Assembly (NCBI RefSeq): GCF_018320785.1
Contig: NC_054886.1
Location: 35,276,110 to 35,340,109 of the forward strand
Length of the DNA stretch: 64,000 nt
Direction: 5' to 3'
Source of the DNA: Cheilinus undulatus
Lineage: Eukaryota; Chordata; Actinopteri; Labriformes; Labridae
In this document: one piece after another, positions 36,300-48,321 of the stretch
How the letters are laid out: each line of letters opens with the position of its first letter
Numbering within the stretch: the stretch's first letter is position 1
Made by a program: the position numbers and the translations under genes
Notes under the pieces: model-generated
The model's database searches: none
What the model was told of the DNA's origin: nothing
What the model saw: the letters and a program-made list of their open reading frames with translations, nothing else

Positions 36300-39238
36300 T
36301 GCAATTTCTGGCAGTTTGGGCGCATCTTGGCGTATCACTGCCCTCCACTGGTCAGACTAGATGTCACACTCTCGTCTCATATCCTCACATACAGTCCTGT
36401 ATCGTGTAGGAACTGTAAAACTGCTTCCATTATCTGCTGGTGAGTGTTATGGAGGCCAAAGAAAGATTTCATAGAAAATGAGTCTAATCCCAGATCCCAT
36501 AGTGTCTTAAACAAAGCTCTCCTCTCAGCATTAGAGTTACAACATTCAAGAAGAGCATGTTTTACTGTTTCAGGGTGTCCGCACCCACATAGCCCTGTGC
36601 TGTTTCCCAATAATATACAAATCATGATTTAATCCACAGTGTCCCAGCCTGAATCTTCATATTTTAACAGAATCTTTCTGCGTTCCTTGATAATAAACAA
36701 CTTTTTAAATTTTTGGTTTTAAAGAGGAATAGTGTCTTCCCTTGTCTTCCTTTTCCCATTCTCTTTGCCGTTCATTCTCCACACGCTTTCATTTTCGCTC
36801 TCAGCTCAATTCTTCCCACGGGGATCTTCACATCTGTTTCCTCTTTCTTGAGGGTTGCTTTTGCTATTAAGTCTGCTATTTTATATCCCTGTACCCAGTA
36901 GTCGAGTTGTAAAAAAAAAATCAGGGGGGATGGTCAGGGCTGTAGCCAGGGTTTCAAAATTAGTGAGGTCCTTCTTTTTGACCCTTTTTTTCCTCATTTT
37001 TGCCCATTTTAGTCACTTTAACACTTATTTTTGTCATGTTTTTGCTGCTTTAGACCATTTTTTCTCAGATTTTTGCCCATTTTAGTCACATTTGCACCCA
37101 TTTTTGGCTGTTTTTCCTTCTTTTTGACCTTTTTTTCCTCATTTTTGCCCATTTTAGTCACTTTAACACTTATTTTTGTCATGTTTTTCCTTCTTTTTGA
37201 CCCTTTTTTTCCTCATTTTTGCCCATTTTAGTCACTTTAACACTTATTTTTGTCATGTTTTTGCTGCTTTAGACCATTTTTCTCAGATTTTTGCCCATTT
37301 TAGTCACATTTGCACCCATTTTTGGCTGTTTTTCCTTCTTTTTGACCTTTTTTTCCTCATTTTTGCCCATTTTAGTCACATTTACACCCATTTTTGGCCG
37401 TTTTTCCTTCTTTTTGACCCTTTTTTTCCTCATTTTTGCCCATTTTAGTCACTTTAACACTTATTTTTGTCATGTTTTTGCTGCTTTTGACCATTTTTCT
37501 CAATTTTTTTTGCCAATTTAGTCACATTTACACCCATTTTTGGCTGTTTTTCCTTCTTTTGACCCTTTTTTTCCTCATTTTTGCCCATTTTAGTCACTTT
37601 CACACTCATTTTTTGCCATGTTTTTGCTGCCCTCTGACCATTTTTCTCACATTTTTGTGAGCTTTCAATGATCATATTCCTTGTTGCAATAATAAAGATA
37701 ATATTTTTAATGTCTGACTTTTTCAAGAGTTATTTTCATCGTAACATTAATCCCACATCTTTCAGCTCTGTTTTATTGGGGTTTCCCCTCAGAATTAAAC
37801 TAGCATAAACCAGTGATCTTGCCCCCCTCTTCCCCTCTCAAATACACCCCTGCACCCTCCCTAGGCTTAATTTTATTATATCACCTTAAAATATATGTTT
37901 TATTTATTTGTTTTCACCCGTGATCTGATTTTAAAACAGCTGATCAGTGCGTGGAAGTTCTACAACGTCAATCAGAACCAGCACGGGAGCTTTACCATGA
38001 ATTCACTAACTAAAGGATCTACTATAGTTTCTACTAGGGGGAAGGTTTTGACCATTTTTATTTCGGGGGGATGCCACCCCCCCTCACCCCCCCCTCAACT
38101 TGAGTACTGCCTGTACACCTGCATGCCCAGGTACCCAGCAAAACCTGACCTCACAGCCAGCCTTCCCGACTCTGAACAGGACAGACAAAATTTCATTGAA
38201 TATTTCAGGACGAGCTTTCGATCCGCCTCCTCTTAAAGCCGTTAGTGCAGCTGCAGAATCAGAGCAGATCAGTACTCTTGATATTCTAGCGTCCTCTATC
38301 CACCACAAGGACCAGAGGATTGCCAGTAGTTCTGCAGTGAACACAGAGGTCTCATTTGAAATTCTTTTCTTAAATCCATACCCAAGCTGGTCCACAAATA
38401 CTCCAAATCCTGCAGTACCACTCTCTGGATCCATAGACCCATCTGTAAAGACTTTCAGATAAGGTCTTTCTTCTATATTAAGTAGATGTTCTACTTTAGG
38501 GCCTATCCCTTCACTTGTTCTTTGGTTTAGAAAGGACAAGTTAACGTCAACCTCTTGTAGCAGCCAAGGTGACCAGCTTAAATGTTGAGCTATGCTGTCA
38601 TGACTTAATCCCTGGTTTTTGACCCGCTGACTCACGCCATCAAGAAACGGTATGTACTTGACCCTGAGATCAGTATCGGAGGACTACTGTAACAAACACC
38701 TTGAAGGGAAGGATTGAGGGAAGCCATTAAGTTTTGCCCAGTATTGCAGCCCCAGTTTAATGCGCCTTAACTGTAAGGGCATTTCTCCCATCTCCAAAAG
38801 CAGCGCAGGGACAGGGGAAGTTTTAAAAGCTCCACAACATAGCCTTAACGCCTTGGCCTGAAGGACAGCTAACTTGCCAAGCACTGACTTGGCAGCTGAT
38901 CCATATAAAAAACAACCATAATCAAGAACAGATCTTATCATTGCTTGATATCTTAAATGCATGGACCCTCTCTCTGCCCCCCGGTCACACCCTGCTAAAC
39001 TTCTCATGACATTTTGTACTCTACTCACACTTATTTAACATTCTTGATGATATGGACTGTCCAAGTCATACGTTAATCAAACCAAACACCCAAAAATTTG
39101 AAGTTTTTCACCCTCTCTAAAGGGGATCCATACATAGTTCAATACTTGGAGGCTTCCGTTTGAAACCAAAGATCATACATTTGGACTTTGCAGGTGAGAT
39201 CTTGAAGCCCCATTTGTCTGCCCACTCCTCCACAGAGA
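36300..39238 (-). pseudogene. Non-LTR retrotransposon with RNase H, split and decayed
   Basis: The minus strand carries, in order: the end of a reverse transcriptase (EEWADKWGFKISPAKSKCMI at about 39,230-39,170, then LDYGCFLYGSAAKSVLGKL), a linker, and an RNase HI domain (LKVFTDGSMDPESGTAGFGV, then FTAELLAILWSL, then ICSDSAAALTAL, then WVPGHAGV) ending at 38,100. After the insertion at 36,905-38,095 the frame resumes (GYKIADLIAKA) and finishes with a Cys/His tail (GLCGCGHPETVKHALLEC) at about 36,600-36,380. The catalytic D, E, D and H of RNase H are visible. An RNase H after the reverse transcriptase and a C-H-C tail fit the I/Nimb-like clade of LINEs. Several stops and frameshifts; 5' truncated. 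Confidence 0.75.
36905..38095 (+). mobile_element. Insertion in the LINE, with T-rich repeats
   Basis: It splits the LINE reading frame between WVPGHAGV and GYKIADLIAKA. It starts with an A10 run near 36,911 and ends in CACCCCCCCCTCA at about 38,095. The interior at 36,960-37,660 is a four- to fivefold repeat of about 145-210 bases made of TTTTTGCCCATTTTAGTCAC words. A short GAGT-type duplication may flank it; this is not secure. Confidence 0.55.
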
Positions 39239-39240
39239 CT

Positions 39241-40046
39241 AAGGGTGAATCCCATTTCTACCCCTTAGCCCTTCCCCTTCGTCTACCTCTTCCCCCTTTC
39301 CCCTTGAAACAGAGTGGTAAGGGAGGAGGTGAAAACCTTCCCTGAAGAAACGAGACGCCACTTGATTGCAGTGTAGTGATGGGAGTAGTTAATATGCCAA
39401 GCCACTAGGCGGCGCCAAGATAATGTTTAGACCTGTGAGCTACTTATATTGTCAATACTTAATAATGCAAGTGAGTAGCAGAAGAAGACGACACTGGCTG
39501 TATGTGTTTACACGGAGACATAAAACAGTGAAGTTCAACAGACCCACCTATCTTTCATGTTTAAAAAAAACGTAACACGCAGTTCATCATCACACATTGC
39601 CGATAAACAGCTGCGTCATCGGAGGTGACTATAAAGCTTCGACCGTCTCGTTCATACTGCGTTGATCTTCTCCACTTATTTATACAATTAACAACCCTCG
39701 TTTACATGTGTGGACACCAAAAATACAATATATGAGAAAATAAAATGGTTGTCTTTTCTATAATCATTTTGCCGAAAATGTTTTTTTTTCAGTTATGCGC
39801 CTCCTTCATAGTCTGTTGTGCCATTTCGCTGTTGAACGCAGTGCATGGAGGGGAAATTCATCGTACCCCTTGGTTTCAAGTGTGGTCCTGTTAAATCTTC
39901 GTTTAAAGGGCTATGTAGCCCTCGGCCCTTAGCCCTACCCCTCGATTCAAAAGAGAACTGGGACACCACTTCACCTGATGTGAACGTGCAAAGCCAAGGG
40001 GTAGGGCTAAGATAAGGGCTAAGGGGTAGAAATGGGATTCACCCTA
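39241..40046. mobile_element. MITE, about 805 bp, long terminal inverted repeats
   Basis: The left end AGGGTGAATCCCATTTCTAC, followed by CCCTTAGCCCTT, returns inverted at 40,010-40,046 (GGGGTAGAAATGGGATTCAC). The match runs about 32 bases. It abuts the 5' truncation of the LINE. No protein coding. Confidence 0.75.
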
Positions 40047-40049
40047 AGT

Positions 40050-40770
40050 GTAGCTGATGCTGTCAGAGTTGTTTTGGGTTGTCATGGCAACATAAAAAGC
40101 AAAATACATATATTTAATTTACAGGGTTGCTAGAGTAATTTTTATTTTCAGTCAAGAAATTTCTACTTTGTCAATGTTTATAATGTTATTAGTCAAGTTA
40201 TTATTTTATTTATTTGTCCGTGTTCATCCTGTAAATAAAGTTTTATGGTGACGTGTGTTACCTGAAGCAAGCTAGGACAGAGAGAGAGATTCGCGGGTTG
40301 CCATGGAGAAGAGTAAACTCCCACTGTCCTTTTGTCCTCTTTTTCTGTTGGTTTTCAGGCGAACACAGTAAATGTTGTTTGTTTTATTGTTTATGAGTTT
40401 TAAGATGTATGTATGTCGTATATTGTTTTAAACTGTACATTGTTTATAATTTCAGTTTTCATGGTGCTCCACGTCTTTTCTTCTGTGGAGATTAAAACCT
40501 AAGAGTGGACATCAGTTGTCTCCTGAGTTTGAATAACCAAAAGTTATACCTTAAGCCTTTGTCTTTCCTGTGAATATTGGCTGCAACCGATAATGCATCG
40601 CTGTACTGTTTCCGGTTTATTGCAGTGAGAGCATAAATAGTTCCTACCTTACATTAGGCATATAAAATCAGACCCTTCAACAAAATACACTACTAAATTA
40701 AATGTGCAAGTAAATAACTCAAATGGCATACTATTATGGCAGTTACAATAACATTTATGTGTGTGTGTGT
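40050..40770. other. Intergenic, nothing firm
   Basis: AT-rich. A (GT)n run sits at 40,758-40,774. No element ends recognised. Confidence 0.3.
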
Positions 40771-40774
40771 GTGT

Positions 40775-42403
40775 CAGTGTTAATTTCAGCGACTAAAACT
40801 CTAACTAAAAATGATCAACAGCCTTTGTTCCATGATAAAAACTAGACTAAGACTAAGAAAAATAAATCTGTGATGACTAAAACTAGACTAAGACTAAGAA
40901 AAATAAATCTGTGATGACTAAAACTAGACTAAGACTAAGAAAAATAAATCTGTGATGACTAAAACTAGACTAACAAAAATAGATCTGTGATGACTAAAAC
41001 TAGACTGAGACTAACAAAAATAGATCTGTGATGACTAAAACTAGACTAACAAAAATAGATCTGTGATGACTAAAACTAGACTAAGACTAACAAAAATAGA
41101 TCTGTGATGACTAAAACTAGACTAACAAAAATAGATCTGTGATGACTAAAACTAGACTAACAAAAATAGATCTGTGATGACTAAAACTAGACTAACAAAA
41201 ATAGATCTGTGATGACTAAAACTAGACTGAGACTAACAAAAATAGATCTGTGATGACTAAAACTAGACTAAGACTAACAAAAATAGATCTGTGATGACTA
41301 AAACTAGACTAACAAAAAAAGATCTGTGATGACTAAAACTAGACTGAGACTAACAAAAATAGATCTGTGATGACTAAAACTAGACTAAGACTAACAAAAA
41401 TAGATCTGTGATGACTAAAACTAGACTAAGACTAACAAAAATAGATCTGTGATGACTAAAACTAGACTGAGACTAAGAAAAATAGATCTGTGATGACTAA
41501 AACTAGACTGAGACTAACAAAAATAGATCTGTGATGACTAAAACTAGACTAAGACTAAGAAAAATAGATCTGTGATGACTAAAACTAGACTAAGACTAAG
41601 AAAAATAGATCTGTGATGACTAAAACTAGACTGAGACTAACAAAAATAGATCTGTGATGACTAAAACTAGACTAAGACTAAGAAAAATAGATCTGTGATG
41701 ACTAAAACTAGACTAAGACTAAGAAAAATAGATCTGTGATGACTAAAACTAGACTAAGACTAAGAAAAATAGATCTGTGATGACTAAAACTAGACTAAGA
41801 CTAAGAAAAATAAATCTGTGATGACTAAAACTAGACTAACAAAAATAGATCTGTGATGACTAAAACTAGACTAAGACTAAGAAAAATAGATCTGTGATGA
41901 CTAAAACTAGACTAAGACTAAGAAAAATAGATCTGTGATGACTAAAACTAGACTAAGACTAAGAAAAATAGATCTGTGATGACTAAAACTAGACTAAGAC
42001 TAAGAAAAATAGATCTGTGATGACTAAAACTAGACTAAGACTAAGAAAAATAGATCTGTGATGACTAAAACTACACTGAGACTAACAAAAATAGATCTGT
42101 GATGACTAAAACTACACTGAGACTAACAAAAATAAATCTGTGATGACTAAAACTAGACTAAGACTAAGAAAAATAAATCTGTGATGACTAAAACTAGACT
42201 AAGACTAACAAAAAATAGATCTGTGATGACTAAAACTAGACTGAGACTAACAAAAATAGATCTGTGATGACTAAAACTAGACTAACAAAAATAGATCTGT
42301 GATGACTAAAACTAGACTGAGACTAACAAAAATAGATCTGTGATGACTAAAACTACACTGAGACTAACAAAAATAGATCTGTGATGACTAAAACTAGACT
42401 AAG
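40775..42403 (+). repeat. 41/35-bp satellite array S3, about 40 copies
   Basis: The unit ATAGATCTGTGATGACTAAA followed by ACTAGACTAAGACTAAGAAA repeats head to tail. A shorter variant lacks the AGACTA hexamer. Some units carry AGACTGAGACTAAC or ACACTGAG instead. The first 55 bases (TTAATTTCAGCGACTAAAAC) look like the terminus of the dispersed element seen at 6,955-7,400. Confidence 0.95.
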
Positions 42404-42405
42404 GA

Positions 42406-42690
42406 GGAGGAGATCAGAGTAGCTAAGAGGAGCTACTCTAAAGCTGCAAAACTGGTTTTCGACCAACGACCCTTCATCAGTGTGGAGGGGTCTGAAAGAC
42501 ATCACCAACTACAGGAGCCCATCCCCCCACCCTCTGGAAAACCCCCAACTGGATGAAGACCTGAACAGTTTCTGCACCAGGTTTGAAAAGAAACCCTTCT
42601 CACCTCTCTATGACCCCATCAAAGGACAATCACACCCCCAGCCACCCTCCACCAGCACTAAAGATGTTGTTGGGACATTGTACTAACATT
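42406..42690 (+). pseudogene. LINE ORF2 internal fragment
   Basis: The frame reads KAAKLVFDQRPFIS, then after a one-base shift VWRGLKDITNYRSPSP and ENPQLDEDLNSFCTRFEKKP. This is the linker between endonuclease and reverse transcriptase in fish LINEs (VW-x-GLK-x-ITNY ... LN-x-F-x-x-RFE). It sits between two satellite arrays. Confidence 0.75.
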
Positions 42691-42869
42691 TTTTTTAAAT
42701 GTATTGCTGCCATCAAATCCAAAAGAGCTGAAATTTTTCCTGGAATGATATGAAAATCTGGGGTTGTGAGATTTGACAATTGTTACTTTTGTTTTTTCAA
42801 AGCTCCCCAAATTTTTTAGAAATTAGGTTAAACAAGAGACATTTAGAAACATTGGATGATTCTGACATT

Positions 42870-45056
42870 TGCTTTATTAGCTATAAATATCAGCCTTTAT
42901 TAACTATAAATATCAGCCTTTATTAGCTAAAAAATATCAGCCTTTATTAACTATAAATATCAGCCTTTATTAACTATAAATATCAGCCTTTATTAGCTAT
43001 AAATATCAGCCTTTACTAGCTATAAATATCAGCCTTTATTAACTATAAATATCAGCCTTTATTAACTATAAATATCAGCCTTTATTAGCCAAAAAATATC
43101 AGCCTTTATTAACTATAAATATCAGCCTTTACTAGCTATAAATAACAGCCTTTATTAGCTATAAACATCAGCCTTTATTAGCCATAAATATCAGTCTTTA
43201 TTAGCTATAAATATCAGCCTTTATTAACTATAAATATCAGCCTTTATTAGCCATAAATATCAGCCTTTATTAACTATAAATATCAGCCTTTATTAGCTAT
43301 AAACATCAGCCTTTATTAGCCATTAACATCAGCCTTTATTAACTATAAACATCAGCCTTTATTAGCTATAAATATCAGCCTTTATTAGCTATAAATATCA
43401 GCCTTATTAGCTATAAATATCAGCCTTATTAGCTATAAATATCAGCCTTTATTAGCTATAAATATCAGCCTTTATCAGCTATAAACATCAGCCTTTATTA
43501 GCTATAAACATCAGCCTTTACTAGCTATAAATATCAGCTTTTATTAGCCATAAATATCAGCCTTTATTAGCTATAAATATCAGCCTTTATAAGCTATAAA
43601 TATCAGCCTTTATTAGCTATAAATATCAGCCTTTATCAGCTATAAATATCAGCCTTTATTAGCCATAAATATCAGCCTTTATTAGCTATAAACATCAGCC
43701 TTTATTAGCCATTAACATCAGCCTTTACTAGCTATAAATATCAGCCTTTATTAGCCATAAATATCAGCCTTTATTAGCTATAAATATCAGCCTTTATTAG
43801 CTATAAATATCAGCCTTTATTAGCCATTAACACCAGCCTTTATTAACTATAAACATTAGCCTTTATTAGCCATAAACATCAGCCTTTATTAGCCATAAAC
43901 ATCAGCCTTTATTAACTATAAACATCAGCCTTTATTAGCTATAAACATCAGCCTTTATTAGCTATAAACATCAGCCTTTACTAGCTATAAATATCAGCCT
44001 TTATTAGCCATAAATATCAGCCTTTATTAGCTATAAATATCAGCCTTATTAGCTATAAATATCAGCCTTTATTAGCTATAAATATCAGCCTTTATTAGCT
44101 ATAAATATCAGCCTTATTAGCTATAAATATCAGCCTTTATTAACTATAAACATCAGCCTTTATTAACTATATACATCAGCCTTTATTAACTATAAACACC
44201 AGCCTTTATTAACTATAAACATCAGCCTTTATTAGCTATAAACATCAGCCTTTATTAGCTATAAATATCAGCCTTTATTAGCTATAAATATCAGCCTTTA
44301 TTAGCTATAAATATCAGCCTTTATTAGCTATAAATATCAGCCTTTATTAGCTATAAATATCAGCCTTTATTAGCCATAAATATCAGCCTTTATTAGCTAT
44401 AAATATCAGCCTTTATTAGCTATAAATATCAGCCTTTATTAGCTATAAATATCAGCTTTTATTAGCCATAAACATCAGCCTTTATTAACTATAAACACCA
44501 GCCTTTATTAACTATAAACATCAGCCTTTATTAGCTATAAACATCAGCCTTTACTAGCTATAAATATCAGCCTTTATTAGCCATAAATATCAGCCTTTAT
44601 TAGCTATAAATATCAGCCTTATTAGCTATAAATATCAGCCTTTATTAGCTATAAATATCAGCCTTTATTAGCTATAAATATCAGCCTTATTAGCTATAAA
44701 TATCAGCCTTTATTAACTATAAACATCAGCTTTTATCAGCTATAAACATCAGCCTTTACAAGCTATAAATATCAGCTTTTATTAGCCATAAATATCAGCC
44801 TTTATTAGCTATAAACATCAGCCTTTACTAGCTATAAATATCAGCCTTTATTAGCCATAAATATCAGCCTTTATTAGCTATAAATATCAGCCTTTATTAG
44901 CTATAAATATCAGCCTTTATTAGCTATAAATATCAGCCTTTATCAGCTATAAATATCAGCCTTTACTAGCTATAAATATCAGCTTTTATTAGCCATAAAT
45001 ATCAGCCTTTATTAGCTATAAATATCAGCCTTTATCAGCTATAAATATCAGCCTTG
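42870..45056 (+). repeat. 23-bp satellite array S2, about 95 copies
   Basis: The unit is ATCAGCCTTTATTAGCTATA plus AAT. Variants include AACTATAAAC, GCCATAAAT and a 22-base form with CCTTATT. Aligned with array S1 (TAGCTGTAAATATAGGCTTG) it matches at 17 of 23 positions, with the same length and orientation. The two arrays are therefore probably one satellite family. The array ends at the start of the zinc-finger duplication arm. Confidence 0.95.
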
Positions 45057-45103
45057 AAAAAAAAGAGCAGACATTTACACATAGAAAGAGAAGAGAACCA
45101 TTC

Positions 45104-45109
45104 CTGTTT
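45104..45109 (-). terminator. Poly(A) signal candidate of zinc-finger copy 2
   Basis: AATAAA on the minus strand, near the end of the conserved 3'UTR, about 575 bases past the stop. The same signal is conserved at about 28,470 in copy 1. Confidence 0.5.
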
Positions 45110-45682
45110 TATTGCTCAATCATTACAAGTTCAATTTCAAACCAAAGTCAGGATTAGATTTAGTTAAAAGCTAAGCATAAAAAAGAAGGTTAACATCTCC
45201 ATAACAACAATAAATTCAGATTACTGAATAAAACATCACTAAATGATTCAAACTAACAACTAATAACAGACTCATTTCAAGTTCAACTGCCCAAACAGAC
45301 CATAATATGTTAGAGTTGGCCAGTTTTATTTCAGAACAGCATTCAAAAAAGAAAGATTGTTCAAAAATATGCTGAAAAAATGTTTAAAACTAGTAACAAT
45401 GCTTGAATATTTCTGGTCCTAGTAGTGTGATCGTCTGTCTGTAAATAGACTTTCAAACAGAAGTGTGTGCGTTCAAGATTGAACTGTTCACTACAATTCA
45501 TTAGTTTGGATGAAAACATTTACAACATCAACACTCTCAAGACTCAGCACAAGTGTTTTAAAAGTCTCTGTTTCACCTTCTTCTATCCTTCTCTAAAGCT
45601 GATTAATTATATTTATGAACAGTAAGTGTAGAACAATTACACATCTCAAAGTTAGTCAAACAGTTGAAGACTACAAAGAACT

Positions 45683-47889
45683 TTAACTCTCTTTTTTGAC
45701 ACATTTGTGTGTTTTCAGCCCAGAGCTCCCTGTGAAGCTTTTCTCACAACCAACACACCAGTACGGCCTGTGTCCGGTGTGGACACGCTGATGCTTCTCA
45801 AGTTTGTGAGCTGAAGCAAACCTTTTGTCACAGTGCTCACACTGGTACTTTCTGATTCCAGCATGGATGAGTTCATGTTTACGAAGTAAAGATGAACTCC
45901 TAAAACTCTTCCCACACTCCCCACAGATGTATGGTTTCTCTCCGGTGTGGACGCGTTCATGTGCGACACATTCTCCTTGACTTCTGAAGCCTTTCTCACA
46001 GTGTCTACATTTGTGTGGTTTCTCTCCAGTGTGGATCTGCTGGTGGCATGTTAAGCTGTATTTTAGCCTGAAGGTTTTCCCACATTGGTCACAGCTGTAC
46101 GGTTTCTCTCCAGTGTGAACACGGAGGTGAGTTTGCAGGTTAATTAGAGTTGAAAATGCTTTCCCACATTGGTCACAGCTGAAGGGTTTCTCTCCTGTGT
46201 GCACACGGAGGTGAGTTTGCAGGTTACGTTGAGTTGAAAATGCTTTCCCACATTGCTCACAGCTGTACGGTTTCTCTCCAGTATGAATACGCTCATGCTG
46301 CTTTAAAGCACGGGGATCAGTAAAGATTTTACCACAGTCCTGACAAGGGTAGAGTAATTCTCTGGTGTGGATGTTTCTGTGATTCTTGAAGTTACCCGCG
46401 TGACTGAAACTTTTACCACAGTCCTCACATTTGTATGGTTTCTCTCCGGTGTGAGTGCGTCTATGACGCTTCAATGCAGATGACTCTGTGAAAGCTTTCC
46501 CACAGATCTCACAGTTGTACAGCGTCTCACCCGTGTGAGTTCGTTGGTGAATCTTTAACTCCACTTTTCGAGCAAATTTTATCCCACACATGTCACAGCT
46601 GTACAGTTTCTCTCCAGTGTGCACTTGGATGTGAGTCTGTAGGTTACCTTTAGATGAAAATGCTTTCCCGCATTGCTCGCAGCTGTACGGTTTCTCTCCA
46701 GTATGAATGCGGCGGTGTGAGCTGAGGGTCCCTAGCTTTGAGAAAGCTTTCCCACACTGATCACAACTGAGCGGCTGTTCTCCAGTGTGGCGACGCTGAT
46801 GGATCCTTAGACTGCTTAATCTAGAGAAGGCCCTACCACAGTCCTCACATTTGTACGGTTTCTCTCCACTGTGAATACGCTCATGACGCTTAAAGGCACC
46901 TGGATCAGTAAAGACTTTACCACAGTCCTGACAAGGGTAGAGTAATTCTCTGGTGTGGATGTTTCTGTGATTCTTAAAGTTACCTGCGTGACTGAAACTT
47001 TTACCACAGTCCTCACATTTGTATGGTTTCTCTCCGGTGTGAGTGCGTATATGATTCTTCAATACAATTGGCTGGTTGAAAGCCTTCCCACAGATCTCAC
47101 AGTTGTATGGCCTCTCTCCTGTGTGAGTTCTTTGGTGCTGTTGTAAATACACCTTTAGAGCAAATTTTTTCCCACACTGATCACAGCTATACGGTTTCGC
47201 TCCAGTGTGAATGAGCTCATGGCCTTTCAGCTCACCTCGTGCCCGGAACTTTTTCCCACACTGATCACAGCTGTATGGTTTCTCTCCTGTGTGAACTCGC
47301 ATATGGTTCTTTAAATTTGAAGAAGAAGAGAACTCTTTCCCACACTGCTGACAGTCATGACTACGAGGCGTGCCCCTCCGTTTCTAGAACAAGAAGAAGC
47401 AGAAAGAAAACAGTCATGGTGGAGATCTTCAGCTGACAGCTTTGCATCACTGTGGAGGAGAGTTGTCACAATAGCAGTGTTTTCAATGTCAAACTGATAC
47501 ACTTTTCAATACCACTGCAACAAAAATAACCTCCTGGTACGAGTCAGTGATACGGCTAAAAAACGGACTCACTTTTTTTTCCATCATGACCAAAACATCC
47601 ACAGATTTCATTTTCCTGAGGTCAGTTGGCATAAAACATGAAAATGTTTGTTTTTGGAATGAAAACAACTGTAGAAGACCGGACTACTAGACTACTACAA
47701 GACAGGAGCTCAGTTACAGTTAGAGGAAACTACACCAAATAACTATGTCTAACCTTCCAGGACATCCAAACCTTTCTCACTGGAGGCAGAAAATCAGCTG
47801 ATCAACTCCATCACATTGTCAGAAAGGAAAAAGTCAAACTTGAAATTTGTTGAGTGTAAGTTCATTCCTACCTTGAGAGGGGGAGTCAT
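45683..47889 (-). CDS. C2H2 zinc-finger protein copy 2, 20 fingers, intact
   Basis: Coding exons 47,889-47,872 (MTPPLK, GTAGGA donor) and 47,383-45,683 (AG acceptor after TTCTTGTTCT) join in phase 0 to 572 residues. The protein is almost only fingers, 20 in tandem with mostly TGEKP linkers, and there is no KRAB, BTB, SCAN or coiled-coil head. Nineteen fingers have C2H2 ligands; the last (YWCVGCEKSF ... THKC) has His-Cys. Fingers 3-6 and 10-13 are alike, down to the odd HTRELL linker, which points to an internal duplication of seven fingers. Finger 2 keeps CGA where copy 1 has TGA. A non-coding upstream exon probably starts left of the 47,990 CTGAG acceptor. Likely a nuclear DNA-binding protein of the fast-evolving fish poly-finger class; the target is unknown. 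An all-finger protein with a six-residue leader could also be the tail of a longer gene whose 5' exons I cannot see. Confidence 0.85.
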
Positions 47890-48043
47890 CCTTCTTCCTC
47901 AGACAGCTGCCCTGAAGTCAGATTCAATGATGGATGGCATTCCTCTCCACAAGAGTCTGGTCTCAGCACTGAGCTGAGGACAAACAGAGACACATTATCA
48001 GACAGCAGCTCCTCAAGTGTCCACGGTCTGTAAAAGCCCACTG

Positions 48044-48293
48044 CTTATATTTACAGCCAAAACAAGCCTATATTTACAGCTAAAACAAGCCTATATTTAC
48101 AGCTAAAACAAGCCTATATTTACAGCTAAAACAAGCCTATATTTACAGCTAAAACAAGCCTATATTTACAGCTAAAACAAGCCTATATTTACAGCTAAAA
48201 CAAGCCTATATTTACAGCTAAAACAAGCCTATATTTACAGCTAAAACAAGCCTATATTTACAGCTAAAACAAGCCTATATTTACAGCTAAAAC
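48044..48293 (-). repeat. 23-bp satellite array S4, about 11 copies, inverted
   Basis: CCTATATTTACAGCTAAAAC units, the reverse complement of the TTTTAGCTG variant in the left part of array S1. It lies just upstream of zinc-finger copy 2, as S1 lies upstream of copy 1. Confidence 0.95.
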
Positions 48294-48321
48294 AGACAAA
48301 CATTTACAGCCAAACCAAAGG

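Larger units (their letters stand above)
45065..48040 (-). repeat. Right arm of inverted zinc-finger duplication
   Basis: It is the reverse complement of 25,995-28,515 and longer by extra fingers. A copy of the 23-bp satellite lies immediately outside on both sides (S2 at left, S4 at right). Confidence 0.85.

Noticed and set aside
36120-36338. Glutamate-run protein on the minus strand
   Set aside because: The run is a (GAA)n microsatellite at a LINE tail.
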